A program made the translations under genes and the position numbers. A DNA stretch of 64,000 bases. Origin: Bretschneidera sinensis (Eukaryota > Streptophyta > Magnoliopsida > Brassicales > Akaniaceae). The notes under the pieces are model-generated. The model was given only the letters and a program-made list of their open reading frames with translations. It did no database searches and was not told where the DNA came from. How positions within the stretch are numbered: the stretch's first letter is position 1; each line of letters begins with the position of its first letter. The stretch is from assembly GCA_023935145.1 (NCBI GenBank), contig JALCZK010000215.1, positions 1 to 64,000 of the forward strand. The letters are read 5' to 3'. Positions 21,275 to 33,727 of this stretch are shown here, piece after piece.

Positions 21275-21373
21275 GGGTACCGGATCCCATCAGAACTCCG
21301 CAGTTAAGCGTGCTTGGGCGAGAGTAGTACTAGGATGGGTGACCTCCTGGGAAGTCCTCGTGTTGCCACCCTC
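21275..21373 (+). pseudogene. 5S rRNA, S allele
   Basis: Unit 52 (21005-21411), T6. Confidence 0.9.
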
Positions 21374-21680
21374 CCCTTTTTACCCCTACTTTTTTCTTGA
21401 GCCACTTTAGCAATCAAGCGCGCCTCCGCAGTCAAGCGATCGTTACTACCGACAAGGGACTGGTCATGGGCGAAAATGTACCGGATTGCCTCGCGCCGTA
21501 GCGGGATCGGTTTACCCTATTATGCTCCGCTTTTTCAGGGACAAAATCTTGTGCGTCGAAGGTTTCCTGGTCTTTTCTCAACCGGAGTTGTCGTTTTCGG
21601 AGGTGGGGGACCACTGGGAAGTCCTCGTGTGCGTCGGTCGAAGTCCACCTGCTTATATTCAGAGACCACCATCACCGGAC

Positions 21681-21801
21681 GGGTGCGATCATACCAGCAC
21701 TAAAGCACCGGATCCCGTCAGAACTCCGCACATAAGCGTGGTTGGGCGAGAGTAGTACTAGGATGGGTGACCTCCTGGGAAGTCCTCGTGTTGCCACCCT
21801 C
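21681..21801 (+). rRNA. 5S rRNA, L2 allele
   Basis: Unit 53 (21412-21839), T7. Confidence 0.9.
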
Positions 21802-22109
21802 CCCTTTTTACCCCTATTTTTTTCTTGAGCCACTTTAGCAATCAAGCGCGCCTCCGCAGTCAAGCGATCGTTACTACCGACAAGGGACTGGTCATGGGCG
21901 AAAATGTACCGGATTGCCTCGCGCCGTAGCGGGATTGGTTTACCCTATTATGCTCCGCTTTTTCAGGGACAAAATCTTGTGCGTCGAAGGTTTCCTGGTC
22001 TTTTCTCAACCGGAGTTGTCGTTTTCGGAGGTGGGGGACCACTGGGAAGTCCTCGTGTGCGTCGGTCGAAGTCCACCTGCTTATATTCAGAGACCACCCA
22101 TCACCTGAC

Positions 22110-22208
22110 GGGTACCGGATCCCATCAGAACTCCGCAGTTAAGCGTGCTTGGGCGAGAGTAGTACTAGGATGGGTGACCTCCTGGGAAGTCCTCGTGTTG
22201 CCACCCTC
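22110..22208 (+). pseudogene. 5S rRNA, S allele
   Basis: Unit 54 (21840-22246), T7; private CpG change C>T at 21936. Confidence 0.9.
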
Positions 22209-22515
22209 CCCTTTTTACCCCTATTTTTTTCTTGAGCCACTTTAGCAATCAAGCGCGCCTCCGCAGTCAAGCGATCGTTACTACCGACAAGGGACTGGTC
22301 ATGGGCGAAAATGTACCGGATTGCCTCGCGCCGTAGCGGGATCGGTTTACCCTATTATGCTCCGCTTTTTCAGGGACAAAATCTTGTGCGTCGATGGTTT
22401 CCTGGTCTTTTCTCAACCGGAGTTGTCGTTTTCGGAGGTGGGGGACCACTGGGAAGTCCTCGTGTGCGTCGGTCGAAGTCCACCTGCTTATATTCAGAGA
22501 CCACCATCACCGGAC

Positions 22516-22636
22516 GGGTGCGATCATACCAGCACTAAAGCACCGGATCCCGTCAGAACTCCGCACATAAGCGTGGTTGGGCGAGAGTAGTACTAGGATG
22601 GGTGACCTCCTGGGAAGTCCTCGTGTTGCCACCCTC
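22516..22636 (+). rRNA. 5S rRNA, L2t allele archetype (unit 55)
   Basis: The gene is as L2. The spacer has A149T (window 22395), the defining L2t marker. It still has C at unit position 60, so it is an earlier form than the L2t units from 85 on, which have A there. Unit 22247-22674, T6. Confidence 0.9.
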
Positions 22637-22944
22637 CCCTTTTTACCCCTACTTTTTTCTTGAGCCACTTTAGCAATCAAGCGCGCCTCCGCAGTCAAGC
22701 GATCGTTACTACCGACAAGGGACTGGTCATGGGCGAAAATGTACCGGATTGCCTCGCGCCGTAGCGGGATCGGTTTACCCTATTATGCTCCGCTTTTTCA
22801 GGGACAAAATCTTGTGCGTCGAAGGTTTCCTGGTCTTTTCTCAACCGGAGTTGTCGTTTTCGGAGGTGGGGGACCACTGGGAAGTCCTCGTGTGCGTCGG
22901 TCGAAGTCCACCTGCTTATATTCAGAGACCACCCATCACCTGAC

Positions 22945-23043
22945 GGGTACCGGATCCCATCAGAACTCCGCAGTTAAGCGTGCTTGGGCGAGAGTAGTAC
23001 TAGGATGGGTGACCTCCTGGGAAGTCCTCGTGTTGCCACCCTC
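22945..23043 (+). pseudogene. 5S rRNA, S allele
   Basis: Unit 56 (22675-23081), T6. Confidence 0.9.
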
Positions 23044-23351
23044 CCCTTTTTACCCCTACTTTTTTCTTGAGCCACTTTAGCAATCAAGCGCGCCTCCGCA
23101 GTCAAGCGATCGTTACTACCGACAAGGGACTGGTCATGGGCGAAAATGTACCGGATTGCCTCGCGCCGTAGCGGGATCGGTTTACCCTATTATGCTCCGC
23201 TTTTTCAGGGACAAAATCTTGTGCGTCGAAGGTTTCCTGGTCTTTTCTCAACCGGAGTTGTCGTTTTCGGAGGTGGGGGACCACTGGGAAGTCCTCGTGT
23301 GCGTCGGTCGAAGTCCACCTGCTTATATTCAGAGACCACCCATCACCTGAC

Positions 23352-23450
23352 GGGTACCGGATCCCATCAGAACTCCGCAGTTAAGCGTGCTTGGGCGAGA
23401 GTAGTACTAGGATGGGTGACCTCCTGGGAAGTCCTCGTGTTGCCACCCTC
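23352..23450 (+). pseudogene. 5S rRNA, S allele
   Basis: Unit 57 (23082-23488), T6. Confidence 0.9.
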
Positions 23451-23758
23451 CCCTTTTTACCCCTACTTTTTTCTTGAGCCACTTTAGCAATCAAGCGCGC
23501 CTCCGCAGTCAAGCGATCGTTACTACCGACAAGGGACTGGTCATGGGCGAAAATGTACCGGATTGCCTCGCGCCGTAGCGGGATCGGTTTACCCTATTAT
23601 GCTCCGCTTTTTCAGGGACAAAATCTTGTGCGTCGAAGGTTTCCTGGTCTTTTCTCAACCGGAGTTGTCGTTTTCGGAGGTGGGGGACCACTGGGAAGTC
23701 CTCGTGTGCGTCGGTCGAAGTCCACCTGCTTATATTCAGAGACCACCCATCACCTGAC

Positions 23759-23857
23759 GGGTACCGGATCCCATCAGAACTCCGCAGTTAAGCGTGCTTG
23801 GGCGAGAGTAGTACTAGGATGGGTGACCTCCTGGGAAGTCCTCGTGTTGCCACCCTC
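23759..23857 (+). pseudogene. 5S rRNA, S allele
   Basis: Unit 58 (23489-23895), T6. Confidence 0.9.
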
Positions 23858-24163
23858 CCCTTTTTACCCCTACTTTTTTCTTGAGCCACTTTAGCAATCA
23901 AGCGCGCCTCCGCAGTCAAGCGATCGTTACTACCGACAAGGGACTGGTCATGGGCGAAAATGTACCGGATTGCCTCGCGCCGTAGCGGGATCGGTTTACC
24001 CTATTATGCTCCGCTTTTTCAGGGACAAAATCTTGTGCGTCGAAGGTTTCCTGGTCTTTTCTCAACCGGAGTTGTCGTTTTCGGAGGTGGGGGACCATGG
24101 GAAGTCCTCGTGTGCGTCGGTCGAAGTCCACCTGCTTATATTCAGAGACCACCATCACCGGAC

Positions 24164-24283
24164 GGGTGCGATCATACCAGCACTAAAGCACCGGATCCCG
24201 TCAGAACTCCGCACATAAGCGTGGTTGGGCGAGAGTAGTACAAGGATGGGTGACCTCCTGGGAAGTCCTCGTGTTGTACCCCT
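24164..24283 (+). rRNA. 5S rRNA, L1d allele
   Basis: Unit 59 (23896-24322), T7. Confidence 0.9.
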
Positions 24284-24592
24284 CCCCTTTTTACCCCCGT
24301 TTTTTTCTTGAGCCACTTTAGCAAACAAGCGTACCTCCGCAGTCAAGCGATCGTTACTACCGACAAGGGACTGGTCATGGGCGAAAATGTACCGGATTGC
24401 CTCGCGCCGTAGCGGGATCGGTTTACCCTATTATGCTCCGCTTTTTCAGGGACAAAATCTTGTGCGTCGAAGGTTTCCTGGTCTTTTCTCAACCGGAGTT
24501 GTCGTTTTCGGAGGTGGGGGACCACTGGGAAGTCCTCGTGTGCGTCGGTCGAAGTCCACCTTCTTATATTCAGAGACCACCCATCACCTGAC

Positions 24593-24691
24593 GGGTACCG
24601 GATCCCATCAGAACTCCGCAGTTAAGCGTGCTTGGGCGAGAGTAGTACTAGGATGGGTGACCTCCTGGGAAGTCCTCGTGTTGCCACCCTC
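24593..24691 (+). pseudogene. 5S rRNA, S allele (G240T)
   Basis: Unit 60 (24323-24729), T6. Confidence 0.9.
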
Positions 24692-24999
24692 CCCTTTTTA
24701 CCCCTACTTTTTTCTTGAGCCACTTTAGCAATCAAGCGCGCCTCCGCAGTCAAGCGATCGTTACTACCGACAAGGGACTGGTCATGGGCGAAAATGTACC
24801 GGATTGCCTCGCGCCGTAGCGGGATCGGTTTACCCTATTATGCTCCGCTTTTTCAGGGACAAAATCTTGTGCGTCGAAGGTTTCCTGGTCTTTTCTCAAC
24901 CGGAGTTGTCGTTTTCGGAGGTGGGGGACCACTGGGAAGTCCTCGTGTGCGTCGGTCGAAGTCCACCTGCTTATATTCAGAGACCACCCATCACCTGAC

Positions 25000-25098
25000 G
25001 GGTACCGGATCCCATCAGAACTCCGCAGTTAAGCGTGCTTGGGCGAGAGTAGTACTAGGATGGGTGACCTCCTGGGAAGTCCTCGTGTTGCCACCCTC
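25000..25098 (+). pseudogene. 5S rRNA, S allele
   Basis: Unit 61 (24730-25136), T6. Confidence 0.9.
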
Positions 25099-25406
25099 CC
25101 CTTTTTACCCCTACTTTTTTCTTGAGCCACTTTAGCAATCAAGCGCGCCTCCGCAGTCAAGCGATCGTTACTACCGACAAGGGACTGGTCATGGGCGAAA
25201 ATGTACCGGATTGCCTCGCGCCGTAGCGGGATCGGTTTACCCTATTATGCTCCGCTTTTTCAGGGACAAAATCTTGTGCGTCGAAGGTTTCCTGGTCTTT
25301 TCTCAACCGGAGTTGTCGTTTTCGGAGGTGGGGGACCACTGGGAAGTCCTCGTGTGCGTCGGTCGAAGTCCACCTGCTTATATTCAGAGACCACCCATCA
25401 CCTGAC

Positions 25407-25505
25407 GGGTACCGGATCCCATCAGAACTCCGCAGTTAAGCGTGCTTGGGCGAGAGTAGTACTAGGATGGGTGACCTCCTGGGAAGTCCTCGTGTTGCCA
25501 CCCTC
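25407..25505 (+). pseudogene. 5S rRNA, S allele
   Basis: Unit 62 (25137-25543), T6. Confidence 0.9.
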
Positions 25506-25813
25506 CCCTTTTTACCCCTACTTTTTTCTTGAGCCACTTTAGCAATCAAGCGCGCCTCCGCAGTCAAGCGATCGTTACTACCGACAAGGGACTGGTCATG
25601 GGCGAAAATGTACCGGATTGCCTCGCGCCGTAGCGGGATCGGTTTACCCTATTATGCTCCGCTTTTTCAGGGACAAAATCTTGTGCGTCGAAGGTTTCCT
25701 GGTCTTTTCTCAACCGGAGTTGTCGTTTTCGGAGGTGGGGGACCACTGGGAAGTCCTCGTGTGCGTCGGTCGAAGTCCACCTGCTTATATTCAGAGACCA
25801 CCCATCACCTGAC

Positions 25814-25912
25814 GGGTACCGGATCCCATCAGAACTCCGCAGTTAAGCGTGCTTGGGCGAGAGTAGTACTAGGATGGGTGACCTCCTGGGAAGTCCTCGT
25901 GTTGCCACCCTC
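25814..25912 (+). pseudogene. 5S rRNA, S allele
   Basis: Unit 63 (25544-25950), T7. Confidence 0.9.
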
Positions 25913-26219
25913 CCCTTTTTACCCCTATTTTTTTCTTGAGCCACTTTAGCAATCAAGCGCGCCTCCGCAGTCAAGCGATCGTTACTACCGACAAGGGACT
26001 GGTCATGGGCGAAAATGTACCGGATTGCCTCGCGCCGTAGCGGGATCGGTTTACCCTATTATGCTCCGCTTTTTCAGGGACAAAATCTTGTGCGTCGATG
26101 GTTTCCTGGTCTTTTCTCAACCGGAGTTGTCGTTTTCGGAGGTGGGGGACCACTGGGAAGTCCTCGTGTGCGTCGGTCGAAGTCCACCTGCTTATATTCA
26201 GAGACCACCATCACCGGAC

Positions 26220-26340
26220 GGGTGCGATCATACCAGCACTAAAGCACCGGATCCCGTCAGAACTCCGCACATAAGCGTGGTTGGGCGAGAGTAGTACTAG
26301 GATGGGTGACCTCCTGGGAAGTCCTCGTGTTGCCACCCTC
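26220..26340 (+). rRNA. 5S rRNA, L2t allele (C60 form)
   Basis: Unit 64 (25951-26378), T6. Confidence 0.9.
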
Positions 26341-26648
26341 CCCTTTTTACCCCTACTTTTTTCTTGAGCCACTTTAGCAATCAAGCGCGCCTCCGCAGTC
26401 AAGCGATCGTTACTACCGACAAGGGACTGGTCATGGGCGAAAATGTACCGGATTGCCTCGCGCCGTAGCGGGATCGGTTTACCCTATTATGCTCCGCTTT
26501 TTCAGGGACAAAATCTTGTGCGTCGAAGGTTTCCTGGTCTTTTCTCAACCGGAGTTGTCGTTTTCGGAGGTGGGGGACCACTGGGAAGTCCTCGTGTGCG
26601 TCGGTCGAAGTCCACCTGCTTATATTCAGAGACCACCCATCACCTGAC

Positions 26649-26747
26649 GGGTACCGGATCCCATCAGAACTCCGCAGTTAAGCGTGCTTGGGCGAGAGTA
26701 GTACTAGGATGGGTGACCTCCTGGGAAGTCCTCGTGTTGCCACCCTC
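26649..26747 (+). pseudogene. 5S rRNA, S allele
   Basis: Unit 65 (26379-26785), T6. Confidence 0.9.
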
Positions 26748-27055
26748 CCCTTTTTACCCCTACTTTTTTCTTGAGCCACTTTAGCAATCAAGCGCGCCTC
26801 CGCAGTCAAGCGATCGTTACTACCGACAAGGGACTGGTCATGGGCGAAAATGTACCGGATTGCCTCGCGCCGTAGCGGGATCGGTTTACCCTATTATGCT
26901 CCGCTTTTTCAGGGACAAAATCTTGTGCGTCGAAGGTTTCCTGGTCTTTTCTCAACCGGAGTTGTCGTTTTCGGAGGTGGGGGACCACTGGGAAGTCCTC
27001 GTGTGCGTCGGTCGAAGTCCACCTGCTTATATTCAGAGACCACCCATCACCTGAC

Positions 27056-27154
27056 GGGTACCGGATCCCATCAGAACTCCGCAGTTAAGCGTGCTTGGGC
27101 GAGAGTAGTACTAGGATGGGTGACCTCCTGGGAAGTCCTCGTGTTGCCACCCTC
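27056..27154 (+). pseudogene. 5S rRNA, S allele
   Basis: Unit 66 (26786-27192), T6. Confidence 0.9.
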
Positions 27155-27462
27155 CCCTTTTTACCCCTACTTTTTTCTTGAGCCACTTTAGCAATCAAGC
27201 GCGCCTCCGCAGTCAAGCGATCGTTACTACCGACAAGGGACTGGTCATGGGCGAAAATGTACCGGATTGCCTCGCGCCGTAGCGGGATCGGTTTACCCTA
27301 TTATGCTCCGCTTTTTCAGGGACAAAATCTTGTGCGTCGAAGGTTTCCTGGTCTTTTCTCAACCGGAGTTGTCGTTTTCGGAGGTGGGGGACCACTGGGA
27401 AGTCCTCGTGTGCGTCGGTCGAAGTCCACCTGCTTATATTCAGAGACCACCCATCACCTGAC

Positions 27463-27561
27463 GGGTACCGGATCCCATCAGAACTCCGCAGTTAAGCGTG
27501 CTTGGGCGAGAGTAGTACTAGGATGGGTGACCTCCTGGGAAGTCCTCGTGTTGCCACCCTC
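27463..27561 (+). pseudogene. 5S rRNA, S allele
   Basis: Unit 67 (27193-27599), T6. Confidence 0.9.
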
Positions 27562-27867
27562 CCCTTTTTACCCCTACTTTTTTCTTGAGCCACTTTAGCA
27601 ATCAAGCGCGCCTCCGCAGTCAAGCGATCGTTACTACCGACAAGGGACTGGTCATGGGCGAAAATGTACCGGATTGCCTCGCGCCGTAGCGGGATCGGTT
27701 TACCCTATTATGCTCCGCTTTTTCAGGGACAAAATCTTGTGCGTCGAAGGTTTCCTGGTCTTTTCTCAACCGGAGTTGTCGTTTTCGGAGGTGGGGGACC
27801 ATGGGAAGTCCTCGTGTGCGTCGGTCGAAGTCCACCTGCTTATATTCAGAGACCACCATCACCGGAC

Positions 27868-27987
27868 GGGTGCGATCATACCAGCACTAAAGCACCGGAT
27901 CCCGTCAGAACTCCGCACATAAGCGTGGTTGGGCGAGAGTAGTACAAGGATGGGTGACCTCCTGGGAAGTCCTCGTGTTGTACCCCT
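27868..27987 (+). rRNA. 5S rRNA, L1d allele
   Basis: Unit 68 (27600-28026), T7. Confidence 0.9.
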
Positions 27988-28296
27988 CCCCTTTTTACCC
28001 CCGTTTTTTTCTTGAGCCACTTTAGCAAACAAGCGTACCTCCGCAGTCAAGCGATCGTTACTACCGACAAGGGACTGGTCATGGGCGAAAATGTACCGGA
28101 TTGCCTCGCGCCGTAGCGGGATCGGTTTACCCTATTATGCTCCGCTTTTTCAGGGACAAAATCTTGTGCGTCGAAGGTTTCCTGGTCTTTTCTCAACCGG
28201 AGTTGTCGTTTTCGGAGGTGGGGGACCACTGGGAAGTCCTCGTGTGCGTCGGTCGAAGTCCACCTTCTTATATTCAGAGACCACCCATCACCTGAC

Positions 28297-28395
28297 GGGT
28301 ACCGGATCCCATCAGAACTCCGCAGTTAAGCGTGCTTGGGCGAGAGTAGTACTAGGATGGGTGACCTCCTGGGAAGTCCTCGTGTTGCCACCCTC
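28297..28395 (+). pseudogene. 5S rRNA, S allele (G240T)
   Basis: Unit 69 (28027-28433), T6. Confidence 0.9.
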
Positions 28396-28703
28396 CCCTT
28401 TTTACCCCTACTTTTTTCTTGAGCCACTTTAGCAATCAAGCGCGCCTCCGCAGTCAAGCGATCGTTACTACCGACAAGGGACTGGTCATGGGCGAAAATG
28501 TACCGGATTGCCTCGCGCCGTAGCGGGATCGGTTTACCCTATTATGCTCCGCTTTTTCAGGGACAAAATCTTGTGCGTCGAAGGTTTCCTGGTCTTTTCT
28601 CAACCGGAGTTGTCGTTTTCGGAGGTGGGGGACCACTGGGAAGTCCTCGTGTGCGTCGGTCGAAGTCCACCTGCTTATATTCAGAGACCACCCATCACCT
28701 GAC

Positions 28704-28802
28704 GGGTACCGGATCCCATCAGAACTCCGCAGTTAAGCGTGCTTGGGCGAGAGTAGTACTAGGATGGGTGACCTCCTGGGAAGTCCTCGTGTTGCCACCC
28801 TC
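28704..28802 (+). pseudogene. 5S rRNA, S allele
   Basis: Unit 70 (28434-28840), T6. Confidence 0.9.
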
Positions 28803-29110
28803 CCCTTTTTACCCCTACTTTTTTCTTGAGCCACTTTAGCAATCAAGCGCGCCTCCGCAGTCAAGCGATCGTTACTACCGACAAGGGACTGGTCATGGGC
28901 GAAAATGTACCGGATTGCCTCGCGCCGTAGCGGGATCGGTTTACCCTATTATGCTCCGCTTTTTCAGGGACAAAATCTTGTGCGTCGAAGGTTTCCTGGT
29001 CTTTTCTCAACCGGAGTTGTCGTTTTCGGAGGTGGGGGACCACTGGGAAGTCCTCGTGTGCGTCGGTCGAAGTCCACCTGCTTATATTCAGAGACCACCC
29101 ATCACCTGAC

Positions 29111-29209
29111 GGGTACCGGATCCCATCAGAACTCCGCAGTTAAGCGTGCTTGGGCGAGAGTAGTACTAGGATGGGTGACCTCCTGGGAAGTCCTCGTGTT
29201 GCCACCCTC
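29111..29209 (+). pseudogene. 5S rRNA, S allele
   Basis: Unit 71 (28841-29247), T6. Confidence 0.9.
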
Positions 29210-29517
29210 CCCTTTTTACCCCTACTTTTTTCTTGAGCCACTTTAGCAATCAAGCGCGCCTCCGCAGTCAAGCGATCGTTACTACCGACAAGGGACTGGT
29301 CATGGGCGAAAATGTACCGGATTGCCTCGCGCCGTAGCGGGATCGGTTTACCCTATTATGCTCCGCTTTTTCAGGGACAAAATCTTGTGCGTCGAAGGTT
29401 TCCTGGTCTTTTCTCAACCGGAGTTGTCGTTTTCGGAGGTGGGGGACCACTGGGAAGTCCTCATGTGCGTCGGTCGAAGTCCACCTGCTTATATTCAGAG
29501 ACCACCCATCACCTGAC

Positions 29518-29616
29518 GGGTACCGGATCCCATCAGAACTCCGCAGTTAAGCGTGCTTGGGCGAGAGTAGTACTAGGATGGGTGACCTCCTGGGAAGTCC
29601 TCGTGTTGCCACCCTC
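29518..29616 (+). pseudogene. 5S rRNA, S allele
   Basis: Unit 72 (29248-29654), T6; private CpG change G>A at 29463 in the spacer copy of the 5S 3' end. Confidence 0.9.
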
Positions 29617-29924
29617 CCCTTTTTACCCCTACTTTTTTCTTGAGCCACTTTAGCAATCAAGCGCGCCTCCGCAGTCAAGCGATCGTTACTACCGACAAGG
29701 GACTGGTCATGGGCGAAAATGTACCGGATTGCCTCGCGCCGTAGCGGGATCGGTTTACCCTATTATGCACCGCTTTTTCAGGGACAAAATCTTGTGCGTC
29801 GAAGGTTTCCTGGTCTTTTCTCAACCGGAGTTGTCGTTTTCGGAGGTGGGGGACCACTGGGAAGTCCTCGTGTGCGTCGGTCGAAGTCCACCTGCTTATA
29901 TTCAGAGACCACCCATCACCTGAC

Positions 29925-30023
29925 GGGTACCGGATCCCATCAGAACTCCGCAGTTAAGCGTGCTTGGGCGAGAGTAGTACTAGGATGGGTGACCTCCTGG
30001 GAAGTCCTCGTGTTGCCACCCTC
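29925..30023 (+). pseudogene. 5S rRNA, S allele
   Basis: Unit 73 (29655-30061), T6; spacer T>A at 29769, shared with unit 82. Confidence 0.9.
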
Positions 30024-30330
30024 CCCTTTTTACCCCTACTTTTTTCTTGAGCCACTTTAGCAATCAAGCGCGCCTCCGCAGTCAAGCGATCGTTACTACC
30101 GACAAGGGACTGGTCATGGGCGAAAATGTACCGGATTGCCTCGCGCCGTAGCGGGATCGGTTTACCCTATTATGCTCCGCTTTTTCAGGGACAAAATCTT
30201 GTGCGTCGAAGGTTTCCTGGTCTTTTCTCAACCGGAGTTGTCGTTTTCGGAGGTGGGGGACCACTGGGAAGTCCTCGTGTGCGTCGGTCGAAGTCCACCT
30301 GCTTATATTCAGAGACCACCATCACCGGAC

Positions 30331-30451
30331 GGGTGCGATCATACCAGCACTAAAGCACCGGATCCCGTCAGAACTCCGCACATAAGCGTGGTTGGGCGAG
30401 AGTAGTACTAGGATGGGTGACCTCCTGGGAAGTCCTCGTGTTGCCACCCTC
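30331..30451 (+). rRNA. 5S rRNA, L2 allele
   Basis: Unit 74 (30062-30489), T6; A149 as in L2, but T6 rather than the T7 of other L2 units. Confidence 0.9.
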
Positions 30452-30759
30452 CCCTTTTTACCCCTACTTTTTTCTTGAGCCACTTTAGCAATCAAGCGCG
30501 CCTCCGCAGTCAAGCGATCGTTACTACCGACAAGGGACTGGTCATGGGCGAAAATGTACCGGATTGCCTCGCGCCGTAGCGGGATCGGTTTACCCTATTA
30601 TGCTCCGCTTTTTCAGGGACAAAATCTTGTGCGTCGAAGGTTTCCTGGTCTTTTCTCAACCGGAGTTGTCGTTTTCGGAGGTGGGGGACCACTGGGAAGT
30701 CCTCGTGTGCGTCGGTCGAAGTCCACCTGCTTATATTCAGAGACCACCCATCACCTGAC

Positions 30760-30858
30760 GGGTACCGGATCCCATCAGAACTCCGCAGTTAAGCGTGCTT
30801 GGGCGAGAGTAGTACTAGGATGGGTGACCTCCTGGGAAGTCCTCGTGTTGCCACCCTC
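30760..30858 (+). pseudogene. 5S rRNA, S allele
   Basis: Unit 75 (30490-30896), T6. Confidence 0.9.
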
Positions 30859-31166
30859 CCCTTTTTACCCCTACTTTTTTCTTGAGCCACTTTAGCAATC
30901 AAGCGCGCCTCCGCAGTCAAGCGATCGTTACTACCGACAAGGGACTGGTCATGGGCGAAAATGTACCGGATTGCCTCGCGCCGTAGCGGGATCGGTTTAC
31001 CCTATTATGCTCCGCTTTTTCAGGGACAAAATCTTGTGCGTCGAAGGTTTCCTGGTCTTTTCTCAACCGGAGTTGTCGTTTTCGGAGGTGGGGGACCACT
31101 GGGAAGTCCTCGTGTGCGTCGGTCGAAGTCCACCTGCTTATATTCAGAGACCACCCATCACCTGAC

Positions 31167-31265
31167 GGGTACCGGATCCCATCAGAACTCCGCAGTTAAG
31201 CGTGCTTGGGCGAGAGTAGTACTAGGATGGGTGACCTCCTGGGAAGTCCTCGTGTTGCCACCCTC
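31167..31265 (+). pseudogene. 5S rRNA, S allele
   Basis: Unit 76 (30897-31303), T6. Confidence 0.9.
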
Positions 31266-31571
31266 CCCTTTTTACCCCTACTTTTTTCTTGAGCCACTTT
31301 AGCAATCAAGCGCGCCTCCGCAGTCAAGCGATCGTTACTACCGACAAGGGACTGGTCATGGGCGAAAATGTACCGGATTGCCTCGCGCCGTAGCGGGATC
31401 GGTTTACCCTATTATGCTCCGCTTTTTCAGGGACAAAATCTTGTGCGTCGAAGGTTTCCTGGTCTTTTCTCAACCGGAGTTGTCGTTTTCGGAGGTGGGG
31501 GACCATGGGAAGTCCTCGTGTGCGTCGGTCGAAGTCCACCTGCTTATATTCAGAGACCACCATCACCGGAC

Positions 31572-31691
31572 GGGTGCGATCATACCAGCACTAAAGCACC
31601 GGATCCCGTCAGAACTCCGCACATAAGCGTGGTTGGGCGAGAGTAGTACAAGGATGGGTGACCTCCTGGGAAGTCCTCGTGTTGTACCCCT
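31572..31691 (+). rRNA. 5S rRNA, L1d allele
   Basis: Unit 77 (31304-31730), T7; last L1d in the window. Confidence 0.9.
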
Positions 31692-32000
31692 CCCCTTTTT
31701 ACCCCCGTTTTTTTCTTGAGCCACTTTAGCAAACAAGCGTACCTCCGCAGTCAAGCGATCGTTACTACCGACAAGGGACTGGTCATGGGCGAAAATGTAC
31801 CGGATTGCCTCGCGCCGTAGCGGGATCGGTTTACCCTATTATGCTCCGCTTTTTCAGGGACAAAATCTTGTGCGTCGAAGGTTTCCTGGTCTTTTCTCAA
31901 CCGGAGTTGTCGTTTTCGGAGGTGGGGGACCACTGGGAAGTCCTCGTGTGCGTCGGTCGAAGTCCACCTTCTTATATTCAGAGACCACCCATCACCTGAC

Positions 32001-32099
32001 GGGTACCGGATCCCATCAGAACTCCGCAGTTAAGCGTGCTTGGGCGAGAGTAGTACTAGGATGGGTGACCTCCTGGGAAGTCCTCGTGTTGCCACCCTC
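32001..32099 (+). pseudogene. 5S rRNA, S allele (G240T)
   Basis: Unit 78 (31731-32137), T6. Confidence 0.9.
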
Positions 32100-32407
32100 C
32101 CCTTTTTACCCCTACTTTTTTCTTGAGCCACTTTAGCAATCAAGCGCGCCTCCGCAGTCAAGCGATCGTTACTACCGACAAGGGACTGGTCATGGGCGAA
32201 AATGTACCGGATTGCCTCGCGCCGTAGCGGGATCGGTTTACCCTATTATGCTCCGCTTTTTCAGGGACAAAATCTTGTGCGTCGAAGGTTTCCTGGTCTT
32301 TTCTCAACCGGAGTTGTCGTTTTCGGAGGTGGGGGACCACTGGGAAGTCCTCGTGTGCGTCGGTCGAAGTCCACCTGCTTATATTCAGAGACCACCCATC
32401 ACCTGAC

Positions 32408-32506
32408 GGGTACCGGATCCCATCAGAACTCCGCAGTTAAGCGTGCTTGGGCGAGAGTAGTACTAGGATGGGTGACCTCCTGGGAAGTCCTCGTGTTGCC
32501 ACCCTC
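32408..32506 (+). pseudogene. 5S rRNA, S allele
   Basis: Unit 79 (32138-32544), T6. Confidence 0.9.
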
Positions 32507-32814
32507 CCCTTTTTACCCCTACTTTTTTCTTGAGCCACTTTAGCAATCAAGCGCGCCTCCGCAGTCAAGCGATCGTTACTACCGACAAGGGACTGGTCAT
32601 GGGCGAAAATGTACCGGATTGCCTCGCGCCGTAGCGGGATCGGTTTACCCTATTATGCTCCGCTTTTTCAGGGACAAAATCTTGTGCGTCGAAGGTTTCC
32701 TGGTCTTTTCTCAACCGGAGTTGTCGTTTTCGGAGGTGGGGGACCACTGGGAAGTCCTCGTGTGCGTCGGTCGAAGTCCACCTGCTTATATTCAGAGACC
32801 ACCCATCACCTGAC

Positions 32815-32913
32815 GGGTACCGGATCCCATCAGAACTCCGCAGTTAAGCGTGCTTGGGCGAGAGTAGTACTAGGATGGGTGACCTCCTGGGAAGTCCTCG
32901 TGTTGCCACCCTC
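32815..32913 (+). pseudogene. 5S rRNA, S allele
   Basis: Unit 80 (32545-32951), T6. Confidence 0.9.
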
Positions 32914-33221
32914 CCCTTTTTACCCCTACTTTTTTCTTGAGCCACTTTAGCAATCAAGCGCGCCTCCGCAGTCAAGCGATCGTTACTACCGACAAGGGAC
33001 TGGTCATGGGCGAAAATGTACCGGATTGCCTCGCGCCGTAGCGGGATCGGTTTACCCTATTATGCTCCGCTTTTTCAGGGACAAAATCTTGTGCGTCGAA
33101 GGTTTCCTGGTCTTTTCTCAACCGGAGTTGTCGTTTTCGGAGGTGGGGGACCACTGGGAAGTCCTCGTGTGCGTCGGTCGAAGTCCACCTGCTTATATTC
33201 AGAGACCACCCATCACCTGAC

Positions 33222-33320
33222 GGGTACCGGATCCCATCAGAACTCCGCAGTTAAGCGTGCTTGGGCGAGAGTAGTACTAGGATGGGTGACCTCCTGGGAA
33301 GTCCTCGTGTTGCCACCCTC
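33222..33320 (+). pseudogene. 5S rRNA, S allele
   Basis: Unit 81 (32952-33358), T6. Confidence 0.9.
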
Positions 33321-33628
33321 CCCTTTTTACCCCTACTTTTTTCTTGAGCCACTTTAGCAATCAAGCGCGCCTCCGCAGTCAAGCGATCGTTACTACCGAC
33401 AAGGGACTGGTCATGGGCGAAAATGTACCGGATTGCCTCGCGCCGTAGCGGGATCGGTTTACCCTATTATGCACCGCTTTTTCAGGGACAAAATCTTGTG
33501 CGTCGAAGGTTTCCTGGTCTTTTCTCAACCGGAGTTGTCGTTTTCGGAGGTGGGGGACCACTGGGAAGTCCTCGTGTGCGTCGGTCGAAGTCCACCTGCT
33601 TATATTCAGAGACCACCCATCACCTGAC

Positions 33629-33727
33629 GGGTACCGGATCCCATCAGAACTCCGCAGTTAAGCGTGCTTGGGCGAGAGTAGTACTAGGATGGGTGACCTC
33701 CTGGGAAGTCCTCGTGTTGCCACCCTC
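33629..33727 (+). pseudogene. 5S rRNA, S allele
   Basis: Unit 82 (33359-33765), T6; spacer T>A at 33473, shared with unit 73. Confidence 0.9.
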
